From Streptococcus sp. NPS 308 (GTDB lineage Bacteria; Bacillota; Bacilli; Lactobacillales; Streptococcaceae), in contig NZ_AP017652.1 in assembly GCF_002355895.1 (NCBI RefSeq), positions 591,001-655,000 of the forward strand: 64,000 nt of DNA, read 5' to 3'. The stretch's first letter is position 1; each line of letters begins with the position of its first letter. Positions 29,327 through 38,477 of the stretch are shown here, piece by piece. Position numbers and translations under genes: made by a program. The notes under the pieces are model-generated. The model did no database searches and had not been told where the DNA came from. It was given only the letters and a program-made list of their open reading frames with translations.

Positions 29327-29364
29327 TTATTTAGAATAACTATTTTAACACTGATTGACAAGTC

Positions 29365-29962
29365 AAGTGCAACAAAGTTGTTCCTCTAATTAAGAGAGTA
29401 TCTTTAAAGCTGTTTGAGTGAACTCAAACAGCTTTTTTTGCGGACTATAGCCAAGTTCAAAATAGAAGGTTCTCCTATTGTCTTTCCACTTAGAACAGAA
29501 TGGATTTTCCAATTTCAAAAAGGGGTTGGAGTTTATAGGTGTGAACAAAGGCATCTATGCTATGTCCCGTTGGTTTCTCTCCCATTACTTCTGTAAATTC
29601 TTTCAGAAAGTTGTCCGATAAACGATCTAGTTTCAAATAATAGCTGGCTTCTCTAGCATAATGATAACGGTTATAGGTAGCATCTGCATAACGGTGTAGG
29701 TAATAGATCTTCTGCCCATTGACTTATTTCACTTGTGTTATGGAACCACGATTCATTTTACGAGTAATAGTAGAGCAGTTTCCCCCAGTCTACGAGAAAA
29801 CTCAGCAGATTTGAGTCCTACGTTTAAATAAGATTCAATTTCTAGTCGCTCAGCTTCAGATAAGTGCTTGTATGAGAATAATGAGTGGACATGTTCATCT
29901 TCCTTTATATTGTTTTTCGCAACTCTAGTATATCAGATGAACATGTCTTTTGTGTTGCACTT
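29365..29962 (-). mobile_element. IS30-family remnant, 598 bp between inverted repeats
   Basis: The boundaries are the 10-bp terminal inverted repeats described for the pseudogene region. The remnant is shorter than a complete ~1-kb IS30 element. Confidence 0.65.
29406..29439 (+). terminator. terminator after the first wall-binding protein gene
   Basis: A perfect 14-bp stem (29406-29419 with 29422-29435) followed by Ts. It lies just inside the IS remnant and may originally have served the transposase from the other side. Confidence 0.85.
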
Positions 29963-30021
29963 CATTTTAAAATAGGGCTTTCATAAATAGTTATTATTTG
30001 AGTGTAAAAAAATTAAGTATA

Positions 30022-30030
30022 TGGTATACT
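30022..30030 (+). promoter_or_regulatory. extended -10 promoter of the second wall-binding protein gene
   Basis: TGGTATACT (hexamer 30025-30030), with GGAGA ahead of the ATG at 30066. Confidence 0.6.
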
Positions 30031-30065
30031 ATAGGTATAAATCATTAAAAACAATGGAGATTTTT

Positions 30066-32426
30066 ATGAAAAAATCAAAAAAAATTTTAGTAACCAGCTT
30101 AGCAACTGCAACACTGGGACTTATTTCATTTGCAGATACAACTGGAGACTTTCCTTTTTCGGCTCAGCATGTTTCTGCTCAAGAAAAGGATGCGTCTAAA
30201 AATGGTAAGGTTGTAAAAGAGAATACAACTTCGGCGCCAAATCAAGCTGAGAAACCGAAAACACCAGCTCAAAACCCTGCTGAGAAACCAAAAACACCAG
30301 CACCGAAACCAGAGCCAAAACCAGCGCCGAAACCAGCACCAAAACCAGCACCAAAACCAGCTGAGAAACCGAAAACACCAGCTCAAAAACCTGCTGAGAA
30401 ACCTAAAAATACAAGTCCTAAAGAGGATAAGTCCAAATCTACAGCTCAGTCTGGTTGGGTAGGCTCATCGTACTATGAAAATGGTACTAAAGTTACTAAT
30501 AAGTGGATTTTTGATAAAAAAGCTAATTCTTATTTCTATCTAAATGCTTCGGGAAACTATGTCCAAAATGCTTGGGAAGGCAATTACTATCTTAAATCAG
30601 ATGGCAAGATGGCCAAGAATGAATGGATTTATGATAAAAACTATGGGTCATACTATTATCTAACAGGAGAAGGCAGCTACGCTCGCAACACATGGGTAGG
30701 TAATTACTATCTCAAATCAAATGGGAAGAGAGCTAAAAATGAATGGATTTATGACAAAAACTATGGGTCATACTATTATTTAACAGGAGAAGGCAACTAC
30801 GCTCGCAACACATGGGTAGGCAATTACTATCTAAAATCAGATGGTAAGATGGCTAAAGCTGAGTGGATTTATGACAAAAACTATGGATCCTATTATTATC
30901 TAACCGCAGAAGGTAGCTACGCTCGCAACAAATGGGTAGGTAATTACTATCTAAAATCAGATGGTAAGATGGCCAAAAATGAATGGGTAGATGGTGGTCG
31001 TTATTATGTAGGAGACGATGGTGTGTGGCAACCAAAACCAGCGCCAAAGCCAGCACCAAAACCAGCTGAGAAACCGAAAACGCCAGCACCAAAACCAGCT
31101 GAGAAACCGAAAACGCCAGCACCAAAACCAGCTGAGAAACCGAAAACGCCAGCACCAAAACCAGCTGAGAAACCGAAAACGCCAGCACCAAAACCAGCTG
31201 AGAAACCAAAAACACCAGCACAAAAACCTACTGAAAAAGCTAAAGAAACAACTCCTAAACAGGATAAATCACAATCTAAAGTTCAGTCTGGCTGGGTAGG
31301 AAATTACTACCTCAAATCAGATGGAAAGAGAGCTAAAAATGAATGGGTAGATGGTGGTCGTTATTATGTTGATTCTGATGGAAAAAAGGTTAAAAGTGAC
31401 TGGATTTATGATAAAAACTATGGTTCATATTATTATCTAACAGCAGAAGGCAGCTACGCTCGCAACAAATGGGTAGGAAATTATTATCTCAAATCAGATG
31501 GAAAGGTGGCCAAGAATGAATGGGTAGATGGTGGCCGTTACTATGTTAATTCTGAAGGCAAAATGGTAAGGGGTAAATGGGTAGATGGTGGCCGTTACTA
31601 TGTAGGAAACGATGGTGTGCGACAACCAAAACCAGCAGCCGGGAATCCATACTCAGCAGCTTTAAAGACAGCACAAGATTATAATAGGATTCATTTGTCA
31701 AAAAAAAGAATTTATGAGATGTTAATTTATGAAGGTTTTAATAGTGACACTGCACAATATGCTATCAATCATTTGCAAGCAGACTATAAGGCGAATGCCT
31801 TAGCTCAAGCAAGAGAATACCGAAAGAATGCCAATTTATCAAAGACAGAAATTTATGAGAGGCTAACTTCTCCTTATTTTAGAAAATTTACAAAAGAAGA
31901 AGCAGACTATGCCATTCAAAAACTAGATTTAACACCAGAAGGAAGCATTGCCCGCAATAAATGGGTAGGGGACTATTATTATAAATCAGATGGAAAGTTG
32001 GCCAAGAATGAATGGGTAGATGGTGGCCGTTACTATGTTAATTCTGAAGGCAAAATGGTAAGGGGTAAATGGGTAGATGGTGGTCGTTACTATGTAGGAA
32101 ACGATGGTGTGCGACAACCAAAACCAGCAGCCGGGAATCCATACTCAGCAGCTTTAAAGACAGCACAAGATTATAATAGGATTCATTTGTCAAAAAAAAG
32201 AATTTATGAGATGTTAATTTATGAAGGTTTTAATAGTGACACTGCACAATATGCTATCAATCATTTGCAAGCAGACTATAAGGCGAATGCCTTAGCTCAA
32301 GCAAGAGAATACCGAAAGAATGCCAATTTATCAAAGACAGAAATTTATGAGAGGCTAACTTCTCCTTATTTTAGAAAATTTACTAAAGAAGAAGCAAACT
32401 ATGCCATTCAACATTTAGGTGACTAA
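30066..32426 (+). CDS. secreted cell-wall repeat-binding protein with two Ltp-like modules, paralog 2
   Basis: A 786-residue, enlarged paralog of the 27.9-kb protein; the first ~70 codons are nearly identical in DNA. The order is signal peptide, Pro/Lys spacer, wall-binding repeats (about 135-320), a second Pro/Lys spacer of five 11-residue units (about 325-400), more wall-binding repeats, an Ltp-like pair (about 535-625), wall-binding repeats, and a second Ltp-like pair ending at the C-terminus. The last two blocks are an almost exact internal duplication of about 410 bp. It is probably held on teichoic-acid choline with the Ltp modules exposed. The ATG at 30066 is used, after GGAGA; an upstream in-frame start at 30021 would hide the signal peptide. 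Confidence 0.87.
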   Translation: MKKSKKILVTSLATATLGLISFADTTGDFPFSAQHVSAQEKDASKNGKVVKENTTSAPNQAEKPKTPAQNPAEKPKTPAPKPEPKPAPKPAPKPAPKPAEKPKTPAQKPAEKPKNTSPKEDKSKSTAQSGWVGSSYYENGTKVTNKWIFDKKANSYFYLNASGNYVQNAWEGNYYLKSDGKMAKNEWIYDKNYGSYYYLTGEGSYARNTWVGNYYLKSNGKRAKNEWIYDKNYGSYYYLTGEGNYARNTWVGNYYLKSDGKMAKAEWIYDKNYGSYYYLTAEGSYARNKWVGNYYLKSDGKMAKNEWVDGGRYYVGDDGVWQPKPAPKPAPKPAEKPKTPAPKPAEKPKTPAPKPAEKPKTPAPKPAEKPKTPAPKPAEKPKTPAQKPTEKAKETTPKQDKSQSKVQSGWVGNYYLKSDGKRAKNEWVDGGRYYVDSDGKKVKSDWIYDKNYGSYYYLTAEGSYARNKWVGNYYLKSDGKVAKNEWVDGGRYYVNSEGKMVRGKWVDGGRYYVGNDGVRQPKPAAGNPYSAALKTAQDYNRIHLSKKRIYEMLIYEGFNSDTAQYAINHLQADYKANALAQAREYRKNANLSKTEIYERLTSPYFRKFTKEEADYAIQKLDLTPEGSIARNKWVGDYYYKSDGKLAKNEWVDGGRYYVNSEGKMVRGKWVDGGRYYVGNDGVRQPKPAAGNPYSAALKTAQDYNRIHLSKKRIYEMLIYEGFNSDTAQYAINHLQADYKANALAQAREYRKNANLSKTEIYERLTSPYFRKFTKEEANYAIQHLGD
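31048..31215 (+). repeat. five 33-bp tandem repeats (Pro/Lys spacer) in the second wall-binding protein gene
   Basis: The units encode PAPKPAEKPKT and are almost identical at the DNA level, so the array is likely unstable in copy number. Confidence 0.85.
31508..31920 (+). repeat. ~413-bp internal duplication, copy 1
   Basis: Nearly identical to 32000-32412 at a 492-bp offset (164 codons, in frame). It covers wall-binding repeats plus an Ltp-like module. Confidence 0.9.
32000..32412 (+). repeat. ~413-bp internal duplication, copy 2
   Basis: Partner of 31508-31920; only a few bases differ. Confidence 0.9.
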
Positions 32427-32485
32427 TTTTTACAAATAGTGAAGCAAATGAGATGTTTTAATTTTGGCTTGTAGCCTGCAAACCT

Positions 32486-32514
32486 TTGCACAAATCTAAC
32501 GATTTTGTTATACT
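32486..32514 (+). promoter_or_regulatory. glk promoter
   Basis: -35 TTGCAC (32486-32491), 17-bp spacer, extended -10 TGTTATACT (hexamer 32509-32514). Confidence 0.7.
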
Positions 32515-32551
32515 ATATCTGTAAGCATTTTCAATTAAAAAGGAGAATATG

Positions 32552-33511
32552 ATGAGTCAAAAGATTATTGGGATTGACCTTGGTGGAACATCTATCAAGT
32601 TTGCAATTTTAACTCAAGAGGGAGAAATCCAAGAAAAATGGTCTATCAAGACTAATATTTTGGATGAAGGAAGCCATATTGTAGATGATATGATTGAGTC
32701 TATTCAACATCGTTTGGACTTGCTTGGATTGTCAGCTACGGATTTCCGAGGTATTGGAATGGGATCACCTGGTGTGGTTGACCGTGAAAAAGGGACTGTT
32801 ATCGGTGCCTACAACCTCAACTGGAAAACCCTTCAACCAATTAAAGAAAAGATTGAAAAAGCCTTGGGGATTCCATTCTTCATTGACAATGATGCCAACG
32901 TAGCTGCTCTTGGTGAGCGCTGGATGGGGGCTGGTGAAAACCAACCAGACGTTGTCTTTATGACACTTGGTACAGGTGTTGGTGGCGGTATCGTGGCAGA
33001 AGGCAAATTGCTCCACGGTGTTGCTGGTGCAGCAGGAGAGCTTGGCCACATCACTGTTGACTTTGACCAACCAATCTCATGTACCTGTGGTAAAAAAGGC
33101 TGTCTTGAGACAGTTGCTTCTGCAACAGGGATTGTCAACTTGACTCGTCGATATGCAGATGAATACGAAGGCGATGCGGCCTTGAAACGCTTGATAGACG
33201 ACGGTGAAGAAGTAACAGCCAAAACTGTTTTTGACTTGGCTAAAGAAGGGGACGACCTTGCTTTGATCGTTTACCGTAACTTCTCACGTTACTTGGGAAT
33301 CGCGTGTGCCAACATCGGCTCCATCCTCAACCCTTCAACAATCGTTATCGGTGGTGGGGTGTCAGCTGCGGGAGAATTCCTTCTACAAGGTGTTCAAAAA
33401 GTCTACGACGAAAATACTTTCCCACAAGTACGCACAACAACTAAACTAGCTCTTGCAACTCTAGGAAATGACGCTGGAGTTATTGGAGCAGCATCACTTG
33501 TATTGCAGTAA
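32552..33511 (+). CDS. glk: glucokinase, ROK family
   Basis: This enzyme phosphorylates glucose to glucose-6-phosphate with ATP. The 319-residue length is standard. The ATP-binding motif IGIDLGGTSIKFAIL is at the N-terminus, the sugar-binding DNDANVAALGE near residue 105, the ROK signature ELGHITVDF, and the zinc-binding CTCGKKGCLE cysteines near 175-184. The start is ATG 32552, 6 bp from AAGGAG; the ATG one codon earlier is too close. Its terminator and promoter make it monocistronic. Confidence 0.97.
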   Translation: MSQKIIGIDLGGTSIKFAILTQEGEIQEKWSIKTNILDEGSHIVDDMIESIQHRLDLLGLSATDFRGIGMGSPGVVDREKGTVIGAYNLNWKTLQPIKEKIEKALGIPFFIDNDANVAALGERWMGAGENQPDVVFMTLGTGVGGGIVAEGKLLHGVAGAAGELGHITVDFDQPISCTCGKKGCLETVASATGIVNLTRRYADEYEGDAALKRLIDDGEEVTAKTVFDLAKEGDDLALIVYRNFSRYLGIACANIGSILNPSTIVIGGGVSAAGEFLLQGVQKVYDENTFPQVRTTTKLALATLGNDAGVIGAASLVLQ

Positions 33512-33517
33512 AATAAA

Positions 33518-33569
33518 AAAGGAGAAAATTGCTTTCTAGAAGCGAGTGATTTTCCTCCTTTCTTTTTTT
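33518..33569 (+). terminator. terminator after glk
   Basis: A 12-bp stem (33518-33529 with about 33550-33561) with an internal TTCTAGAA hairpin, followed by a long T run. Confidence 0.8.
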
Positions 33570-33570
33570 A

Positions 33571-33579
33571 TGCTATACT
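33571..33579 (+). promoter_or_regulatory. extended -10 promoter of thyA
   Basis: TGCTATACT (hexamer 33574-33579), just after the glk terminator. Confidence 0.6.
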
Positions 33580-33608
33580 AGTTAAGACTATAAATGAGGT
33601 GAGAGTAA

Positions 33609-34448
33609 ATGACAAAAGCTGATACGATTTTTAAAGAGAATATTGAACGAATCCTCAAAGACGGCGTCTTTTCCGAGCAGGCACGTCCCAAGTACAAGGA
33701 TGGGACTGTTGCCAACTCCAAGTACGTAACGGGTGCCTTTGCCGAGTATGATTTGTCTAAGGGCGAATTTCCCATCACAACCTTGCGTCCCATTGCGATC
33801 AAATCTGCCATCAAGGAAGTGCTCTGGATTTACCAAGACCAGTCTAATAGCTTAGAGGTGCTAAATGACAAGTACAATGTTCACTACTGGAATGACTGGG
33901 AAGTGGGGGATACAGGAACCATCGGTGAGCGCTATGGGGCAGTTGTTAAGAAACACGACATCATCAATAAAATTCTCAAACAGTTGGAAGCCAACCCTTG
34001 GAATCGTCGCAATATCATCTCGCTCTGGGATTATCAAGCTTTTGAGGAGACAGATGGTCTTCTTCCATGCGCTTTTCAGACCATGTTTGATGTCCGTCGT
34101 GTTGATGGGGAAATCTATCTAGATGCGACCTTGACCCAGCGTTCAAATGATATGCTGGTGGCCCACCACATCAATGCTATGCAGTATGTGGCTCTTCAGA
34201 TGATGATTGCCAAGCATTTTGGATGGAAGGTTGGGAAGTTTTTCTATTTTATCAACAACCTCCATATCTATGATAATCAGTTTGAACAAGCAGAGGAATT
34301 GCTCCGTCGTGAACCGTCAAACTGCCAACCACGCTTGGTTTTAAATGTTCCTGATGGGACCAATTTCTTTGATATCAAAGCCGAGGACTTTGAGTTGGTT
34401 GACTATGATCCGGTCAAGCCACAGCTGAAGTTTGATTTGGCTATTTAA
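33609..34448 (+). CDS. thyA: thymidylate synthase
   Basis: ThyA methylates dUMP to dTMP using methylene-tetrahydrofolate. The 279-residue protein contains the active-site region [13 protein letters not shown], with the catalytic cysteine near residue 156, then [17 protein letters not shown], the substrate-binding signature. A GGTGAGAG site precedes the start. It converges on the DUF3042 gene across a shared hairpin terminator. Dihydrofolate reductase is not adjacent. Confidence 0.97.
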   Translation: MTKADTIFKENIERILKDGVFSEQARPKYKDGTVANSKYVTGAFAEYDLSKGEFPITTLRPIAIKSAIKEVLWIYQDQSNSLEVLNDKYNVHYWNDWEVGDTGTIGERYGAVVKKHDIINKILKQLEANPWNRRNIISLWDYQAFEETDGLLPCAFQTMFDVRRVDGEIYLDATLTQRSNDMLVAHHINAMQYVALQMMIAKHFGWKVGKFFYFINNLHIYDNQFEQAEELLRREPSNCQPRLVLNVPDGTNFFDIKAEDFELVDYDPVKPQLKFDLAI

Positions 34449-34456
34449 GAAAATAA

Positions 34457-34486
34457 AAAGAAGTTGAGATTTCTCAACTTCTTTTG
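34457..34486. terminator. bidirectional terminator between thyA and the DUF3042 gene
   Basis: A 13-14-bp perfect stem (34457-34469 with 34473-34485), A-rich on the left and T-rich on the right, so it can serve both converging genes. Confidence 0.85.
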
Positions 34487-34490
34487 TTGC

Positions 34491-34661
34491 TTAATGTGAT
34501 ACGCGGCGGCGAGCTGCTTTTTTGCGGTTTTCTTCGATGAAAGCTGCTTTTTGCTCTTCTGGCTCAATCACTTTCTTTTTAATTGCGTATACTGCACCTG
34601 CAACGGCAGCGACAGTTCCTGCGACACCTGTTACAAGACCTTTAGCGAATCCTTTAGCCAT
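34491..34661 (-). CDS. small DUF3042 family protein
   Basis: A 56-residue protein (starts MAKGFAKGLVTGVAGTVA). A glycine/alanine-rich hydrophobic helix (about 7-27) precedes a highly charged C-terminus rich in K, R and E. This is the streptococcal/lactobacillar DUF3042 family, whose role is unknown; a membrane-associated or membrane-inserted form is likely. The start codon reads from 34661 downward and has a strong AAGGAGG site (34665-34672, minus strand). A longer minus-strand reading from 34895 has no such site. Confidence 0.85.
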   Translation of the reverse strand: MAKGFAKGLVTGVAGTVAAVAGAVYAIKKKVIEPEEQKAAFIEENRKKAARRRVSH

Positions 34662-34781
34662 GAGTCTTCCTCCTTTATCTTCCCGATCAGCCAGGCTCCT
34701 CAAGAGGTAGCATTTTTCTGACCGACCTTTTTGTGATATAATAATAGTAACGAAAAAATGGGAATTTTTCAAGGAAAAAAG

Positions 34782-35666
34782 ATGAAAACAAAAATAATTG
34801 TGATTGTTGGACCGACTGCTGTTGGGAAAACAGCCCTGGCTATTGAAGTAGCCAAGCGCTTTGGTGGAGAGGTGGTTAGCGGTGACAGTCAGCAAGTATA
34901 CAGGAGGCTAGATATTGGGACGGCCAAGGCTAGTCCAGAGGAGCAAGCTGCAGTTCCTCATCATTTGATTGATGTCAGAGAGGTGACCGAGTCTTACTCG
35001 GCTTTTGATTTTGTTTCAGAAGCTAAGAAAGCTATTGAGGATATTAAAAGCCGTGGCAAGCTAGCTATTATCGCTGGAGGAACAGGGCTTTATATTCAGA
35101 GCCTCTTGGAAGGCTACCATCTAGGTGGGGAGACACCTCATGAGGAGATATTAGCCTATCGAGCTAGTTTAGAGCCTTATTCAGATGAGGAATTAGTCCA
35201 TCTCGTGAAGCAAGCTGGCCTTGAAATTCCCCAGTTTAACCGTCGTCGTGCTATGCGGGCCTTGGAAATCGCCCATTTTGCTCAGGATTTGGAGAATCAA
35301 GAGACTTTGTATCAACCGTTGATTATCTGCTTGGATGATGAACGCAGTAAACTCTATGAGCGTATCAACCACCGAGTGGATTTGATGTTTGAGGCCGGGC
35401 TTTTGGCCGAGGCTAAGTGGCTTTTTGACCATTATCCAGATGTGCAGGCTGCCAAAGGCATTGGCTACAAGGAACTTTTTCCTTATTTTCGTGGGGAGCA
35501 GACACTCGAGGAAGCCAGCGAGAGTCTTAAACAGGCAACGCGTCGTTTTGCTAAGCGCCAGCTGACCTGGTTCCGTAATCGCATGCAGGTGACCTTTTAT
35601 CAAATCGGAGAGTCTGGCGTGAAGGACCGCATTCTAAGCCAGATTGAGGAGTTTTTAAATGATTGA
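34782..35666 (+). CDS. miaA: tRNA dimethylallyltransferase
   Basis: MiaA transfers a dimethylallyl group to A37 of tRNAs reading UNN codons. The 294-residue protein opens with the P-loop [30 protein letters not shown] and PHHLIDV are family signatures. The start is ATG 34782, 6 bp after AAGGA; the ATG at 34758 gives an extra 8 residues not found in relatives. A TGATATAAT promoter sits at 34734-34742. Its stop overlaps hflX by 8 bp, the start of a tightly packed operon. Confidence 0.96.
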   Translation: MKTKIIVIVGPTAVGKTALAIEVAKRFGGEVVSGDSQQVYRRLDIGTAKASPEEQAAVPHHLIDVREVTESYSAFDFVSEAKKAIEDIKSRGKLAIIAGGTGLYIQSLLEGYHLGGETPHEEILAYRASLEPYSDEELVHLVKQAGLEIPQFNRRRAMRALEIAHFAQDLENQETLYQPLIICLDDERSKLYERINHRVDLMFEAGLLAEAKWLFDHYPDVQAAKGIGYKELFPYFRGEQTLEEASESLKQATRRFAKRQLTWFRNRMQVTFYQIGESGVKDRILSQIEEFLND

Positions 35667-36897
35667 AACGGAGAAAAAAGAGGAACGGGTCCTGCTGATT
35701 GGTGTTGAGCTACAAGGCATGGATAATTTTGACCTCTCCATGGAAGAATTGGCCAGTCTAGCTAAGACAGCTGGGGCAGTTGTTGTAGATAGCTACAGGC
35801 AAAAACGTGAAAAGTATGATTCCAAGACTTTTGTTGGCTCTGGTAAGTTGGAAGAAATTGCGCGAATGGTGGATGCTGAGGAAATTACTACTGTCATCGT
35901 CAATAATCGCTTGACTCCACGGCAAAATGTCAATTTGGAGGAAATTCTTGGAGTAAAAGTCATTGACCGTATGCAGTTGATTTTGGACATCTTTGCCATG
36001 CGGGCTCGTAGCCATGAAGGGAAACTCCAAGTTCATTTGGCTCAGCTTAAGTACCTCTTACCTCGCTTGGTGGGACAAGGGATTATGCTTAGTCGTCAGG
36101 CAGGGGGAATTGGTTCCCGTGGTCCAGGTGAGAGTCAGTTGGAACTGAACCGACGTAGTGTTCGCAACCAGATTACAGATATCGAACGTCAACTCAAGGT
36201 GGTTGAGAAAAACCGAGCGACAGTTCGAGAAAAACGTTTGGAATCAAGTACCTTTAAGATTGGTTTGATAGGTTACACTAATGCTGGGAAGTCAACTATT
36301 ATGAATATTTTGACCAGCAAGACCCAGTATGAAGCGGATGAGCTTTTTGCAACTCTAGATGCAACAACTAAAAGCATCCATCTGGGGGGCAATCTACAGG
36401 TAACCTTGACAGATACCGTTGGATTTATCCAAGATCTACCGACAGAGTTGGTGTCAAGTTTCAAGTCTACCTTGGAAGAAAGCAAGCATGTAGACCTTCT
36501 AGTTCATGTCATTGATGCCAGCAATCCTTATCATGAGGAGCATGAAAAAACGGTTCTGTCTATCATGAAAGATTTGGACATGGAGGATATTCCTCGTTTG
36601 ACCCTTTATAATAAAGCGGATTTGGTGGAGGATTTCACGCCTACTCAAACACCTTATGCCCTCATTTCTGCCAAGTCGAAGTATAGTCGTGAGCAGTTGC
36701 AGGCTTTATTTTTAGAGAAAATCAAGGATATTTTTGAAGCATTTACCCTGCGCGTCCCTTTTTCTAAGTCCTACAAGATTCATGATTTGGAAAGTGTAGC
36801 GATTCTTGAAGATCGTGACTACCAAGATGACGGCGAAGTCATCACAGGCTTCATTTCTGAGAAAAATAAATGGAGATTAGAAGAATTTTATGACTGA
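35659..36897 (+). CDS. hflX: ribosome-associated GTPase HflX
   Basis: HflX is a GTPase that splits stalled or stressed 70S ribosomes. The 412-residue protein has the N-terminal HflX domain with a glycine-rich [14 protein letters not shown] linker (near residues 150-165). The G domain carries P-loop [20 protein letters not shown] (G3) and NKADL (G4). The standard miaA-hflX pairing is retained. Both start and stop overlap neighbours by 8 bp. Confidence 0.96.
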   Translation: MIETEKKEERVLLIGVELQGMDNFDLSMEELASLAKTAGAVVVDSYRQKREKYDSKTFVGSGKLEEIARMVDAEEITTVIVNNRLTPRQNVNLEEILGVKVIDRMQLILDIFAMRARSHEGKLQVHLAQLKYLLPRLVGQGIMLSRQAGGIGSRGPGESQLELNRRSVRNQITDIERQLKVVEKNRATVREKRLESSTFKIGLIGYTNAGKSTIMNILTSKTQYEADELFATLDATTKSIHLGGNLQVTLTDTVGFIQDLPTELVSSFKSTLEESKHVDLLVHVIDASNPYHEEHEKTVLSIMKDLDMEDIPRLTLYNKADLVEDFTPTQTPYALISAKSKYSREQLQALFLEKIKDIFEAFTLRVPFSKSYKIHDLESVAILEDRDYQDDGEVITGFISEKNKWRLEEFYD

Positions 36898-37513
36898 TAT
36901 CAAATCATTAGCTCTCAAGTATGGTGGCTATACAAGTTTAGACAAGGTCTATCTGGACCAGCTTTTAGCTGGTAGGTCTGAAGAGGAGCAACTAGCTCTC
37001 ATTACACCTCCACCCAGCGTAGTGAATGCCTACTTTGCCGAGCTGTACCAGAAAAAGAGCCCTCAAGCTGCGACGGATTATTATTCAGAACTTAGTCAGG
37101 AACTGAACCTCTATAATGCTGAACCAAGTTTCACTCTAGAAAGCAAGCCCTTTATTCGCCTCAATCTATCAGGAAAATCTTTTGGCTTTTGCTATGAGGA
37201 AGAAGGACTAGGTCGCATTTTCTCAGAGACTGAGGAAGCAATTACGGATGAATTACTCTTTGAGATTGCGCAAATTTTCCCTCATCAGTTGGTCTTTGAA
37301 AAGTCTGGAAAGATTTACATGAAAGCTGTCGGGGACGAGGAAGTGGTTAGTGTAGAAAATCTCACAGCTTTAACAGATTTGGAAAGCTTAGCTGATGGTC
37401 GCAAGCGTCTCAAAGGCTACAGCCAAGAGGATTTACTGCAAGAAGCTGCTGCTTTTTCTGGCAAGCGCTATTTCCGATCGGAAAACCGCACCGCTATGTT
37501 ATATATTGATTAA
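36890..37513 (+). CDS. uncharacterised conserved streptococcal protein
   Basis: A 207-residue soluble protein with no motif I recognise. The N-terminus reads [20 protein letters not shown], and the central part is acidic; there is no signal peptide or membrane helix. It starts 8 bp inside hflX and ends 14 bp before rnz, so it belongs to the miaA-hflX-rnz operon. The same order occurs in pneumococci, where the gene is annotated hypothetical. A role in RNA or translation quality control would fit its neighbours but is inference. Confidence 0.85.
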   Translation: MTDIKSLALKYGGYTSLDKVYLDQLLAGRSEEEQLALITPPPSVVNAYFAELYQKKSPQAATDYYSELSQELNLYNAEPSFTLESKPFIRLNLSGKSFGFCYEEEGLGRIFSETEEAITDELLFEIAQIFPHQLVFEKSGKIYMKAVGDEEVVSVENLTALTDLESLADGRKRLKGYSQEDLLQEAAAFSGKRYFRSENRTAMLYID

Positions 37514-37527
37514 TTAGAAAGTATCGA

Positions 37528-38457
37528 ATGGATATTCAATTTTTAGGAACGGGGGCTGGTCAGCCCTCCAAAGCCCGCAACGTTTCAAGCCTCGCCCTCA
37601 AACTCTTGGACGAGATTAACGAAGTCTGGCTCTTTGACTGTGGAGAAGGGACGCAAAATCGCATTCTGGAAACTACGATTCGACCACGAAAAATCAGCAA
37701 AATCTTTATCACCCATTTACATGGAGACCACATCTTTGGATTGCCTGGTTTTCTTTCTAGTCGTGCTTTTCAGGCTAATGAAGAGCAGACAGATTTGGAC
37801 ATCTATGGACCGCAAGGGATCAAGTCCTTTGTCTTAACTAGTTTACGTGTGTCAGGTTCTCGTTTGCCTTACCGCATTCATTTTCATGAGTTTGACCAAA
37901 ATTCACTAGGGAAAATCCTTGAGACCGATAAATTCACTGTGTACGCAGAGGAACTGGACCACACTATTTTCTGTGTTGGTTATCGTGTCATGCAAAAGGA
38001 TCTTGAAGGAACTTTGGATGCTGAAAAACTTAAGGCTGCTGGTGTTCCATTTGGCCCGCTTTTTGGAAAAATCAAAAACGGTCAGGATGTTGTTCTGGAA
38101 GATGGAACTCAAATTAAGGCAGCAGACTATATTTCAGCTCCTCGTCCGGGAAAGATTATTACCATTCTTGGTGACACCCGAAAAACCAATGCCAGTGTCC
38201 GTCTAGCTGTCAACGCTGATGTCCTTGTCCATGAGTCCACTTATGGCAAGGGCGATGAAAAAATCGCTCGTAATCATGGTCATTCTACTAACATGCAGGC
38301 TGCTCAGGTTGCTGCAGAAGCTGGAGCCAAACGCCTCTTGCTCAACCATATCAGTGCCCGTTTCCTTTCAAAAGATATCAGCCAGCTTAAGAAAGATGCT
38401 GCAACGATTTTTGAAAATGTCCATGTGGTTAAAGACTTGGAAGAAGTGGAAATCTAA
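37528..38457 (+). CDS. rnz: ribonuclease Z
   Basis: RNase Z cuts the 3' trailer from tRNA precursors lacking encoded CCA. The 309-residue length is that of the short form. It opens with [17 protein letters not shown], has the metallo-beta-lactamase motif [18 protein letters not shown] (near 61-78), and later GDTRKT and a [12 protein letters not shown] segment with metal ligands. It sits in the operon with miaA, giving two tRNA-processing genes together. Confidence 0.96.
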   Translation: MDIQFLGTGAGQPSKARNVSSLALKLLDEINEVWLFDCGEGTQNRILETTIRPRKISKIFITHLHGDHIFGLPGFLSSRAFQANEEQTDLDIYGPQGIKSFVLTSLRVSGSRLPYRIHFHEFDQNSLGKILETDKFTVYAEELDHTIFCVGYRVMQKDLEGTLDAEKLKAAGVPFGPLFGKIKNGQDVVLEDGTQIKAADYISAPRPGKIITILGDTRKTNASVRLAVNADVLVHESTYGKGDEKIARNHGHSTNMQAAQVAAEAGAKRLLLNHISARFLSKDISQLKKDAATIFENVHVVKDLEEVEI

Positions 38458-38477
38458 AAGATTGAAAAAGGATAAGT

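Larger units (their letters stand above)
29327..30065 (-). pseudogene. degenerate IS30-family element between the two wall-binding paralogs
   Basis: This 739-bp gap holds a decayed insertion sequence. Terminal inverted repeats AAGTGCAACA (29365-29374) and TGTTGCACTT (29953-29962) bound about 598 bp. On the minus strand, transposase-like peptides read KHLSEAERLEIESYL, then SAEFSRRLG, then after a frameshift TITRKMNRGSI, a stop, and THSIDAFVH-like sequence, matching the start and middle of IS30 transposases. An internal inverted repeat (29888-29900 with 29935-29947) lies upstream of the old start. The catalytic DDE part is missing, so it is not functional. The promoter of the second paralog lies just outside it. 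Confidence 0.75.

Noticed and set aside
29414..29596. Short plus-strand 60-codon reading frame in the gap between the wall-binding genes
   Set aside because: It lies in the decayed IS30 remnant, on the strand opposite the transposase, and has no RBS.
30126..31223. Long minus-strand reading frames rich in Leu/Val/Phe/Trp in the second wall-binding gene
   Set aside because: They are antisense shadows of the Pro/Lys codon repeats; no start or RBS and the repeats explain the composition.
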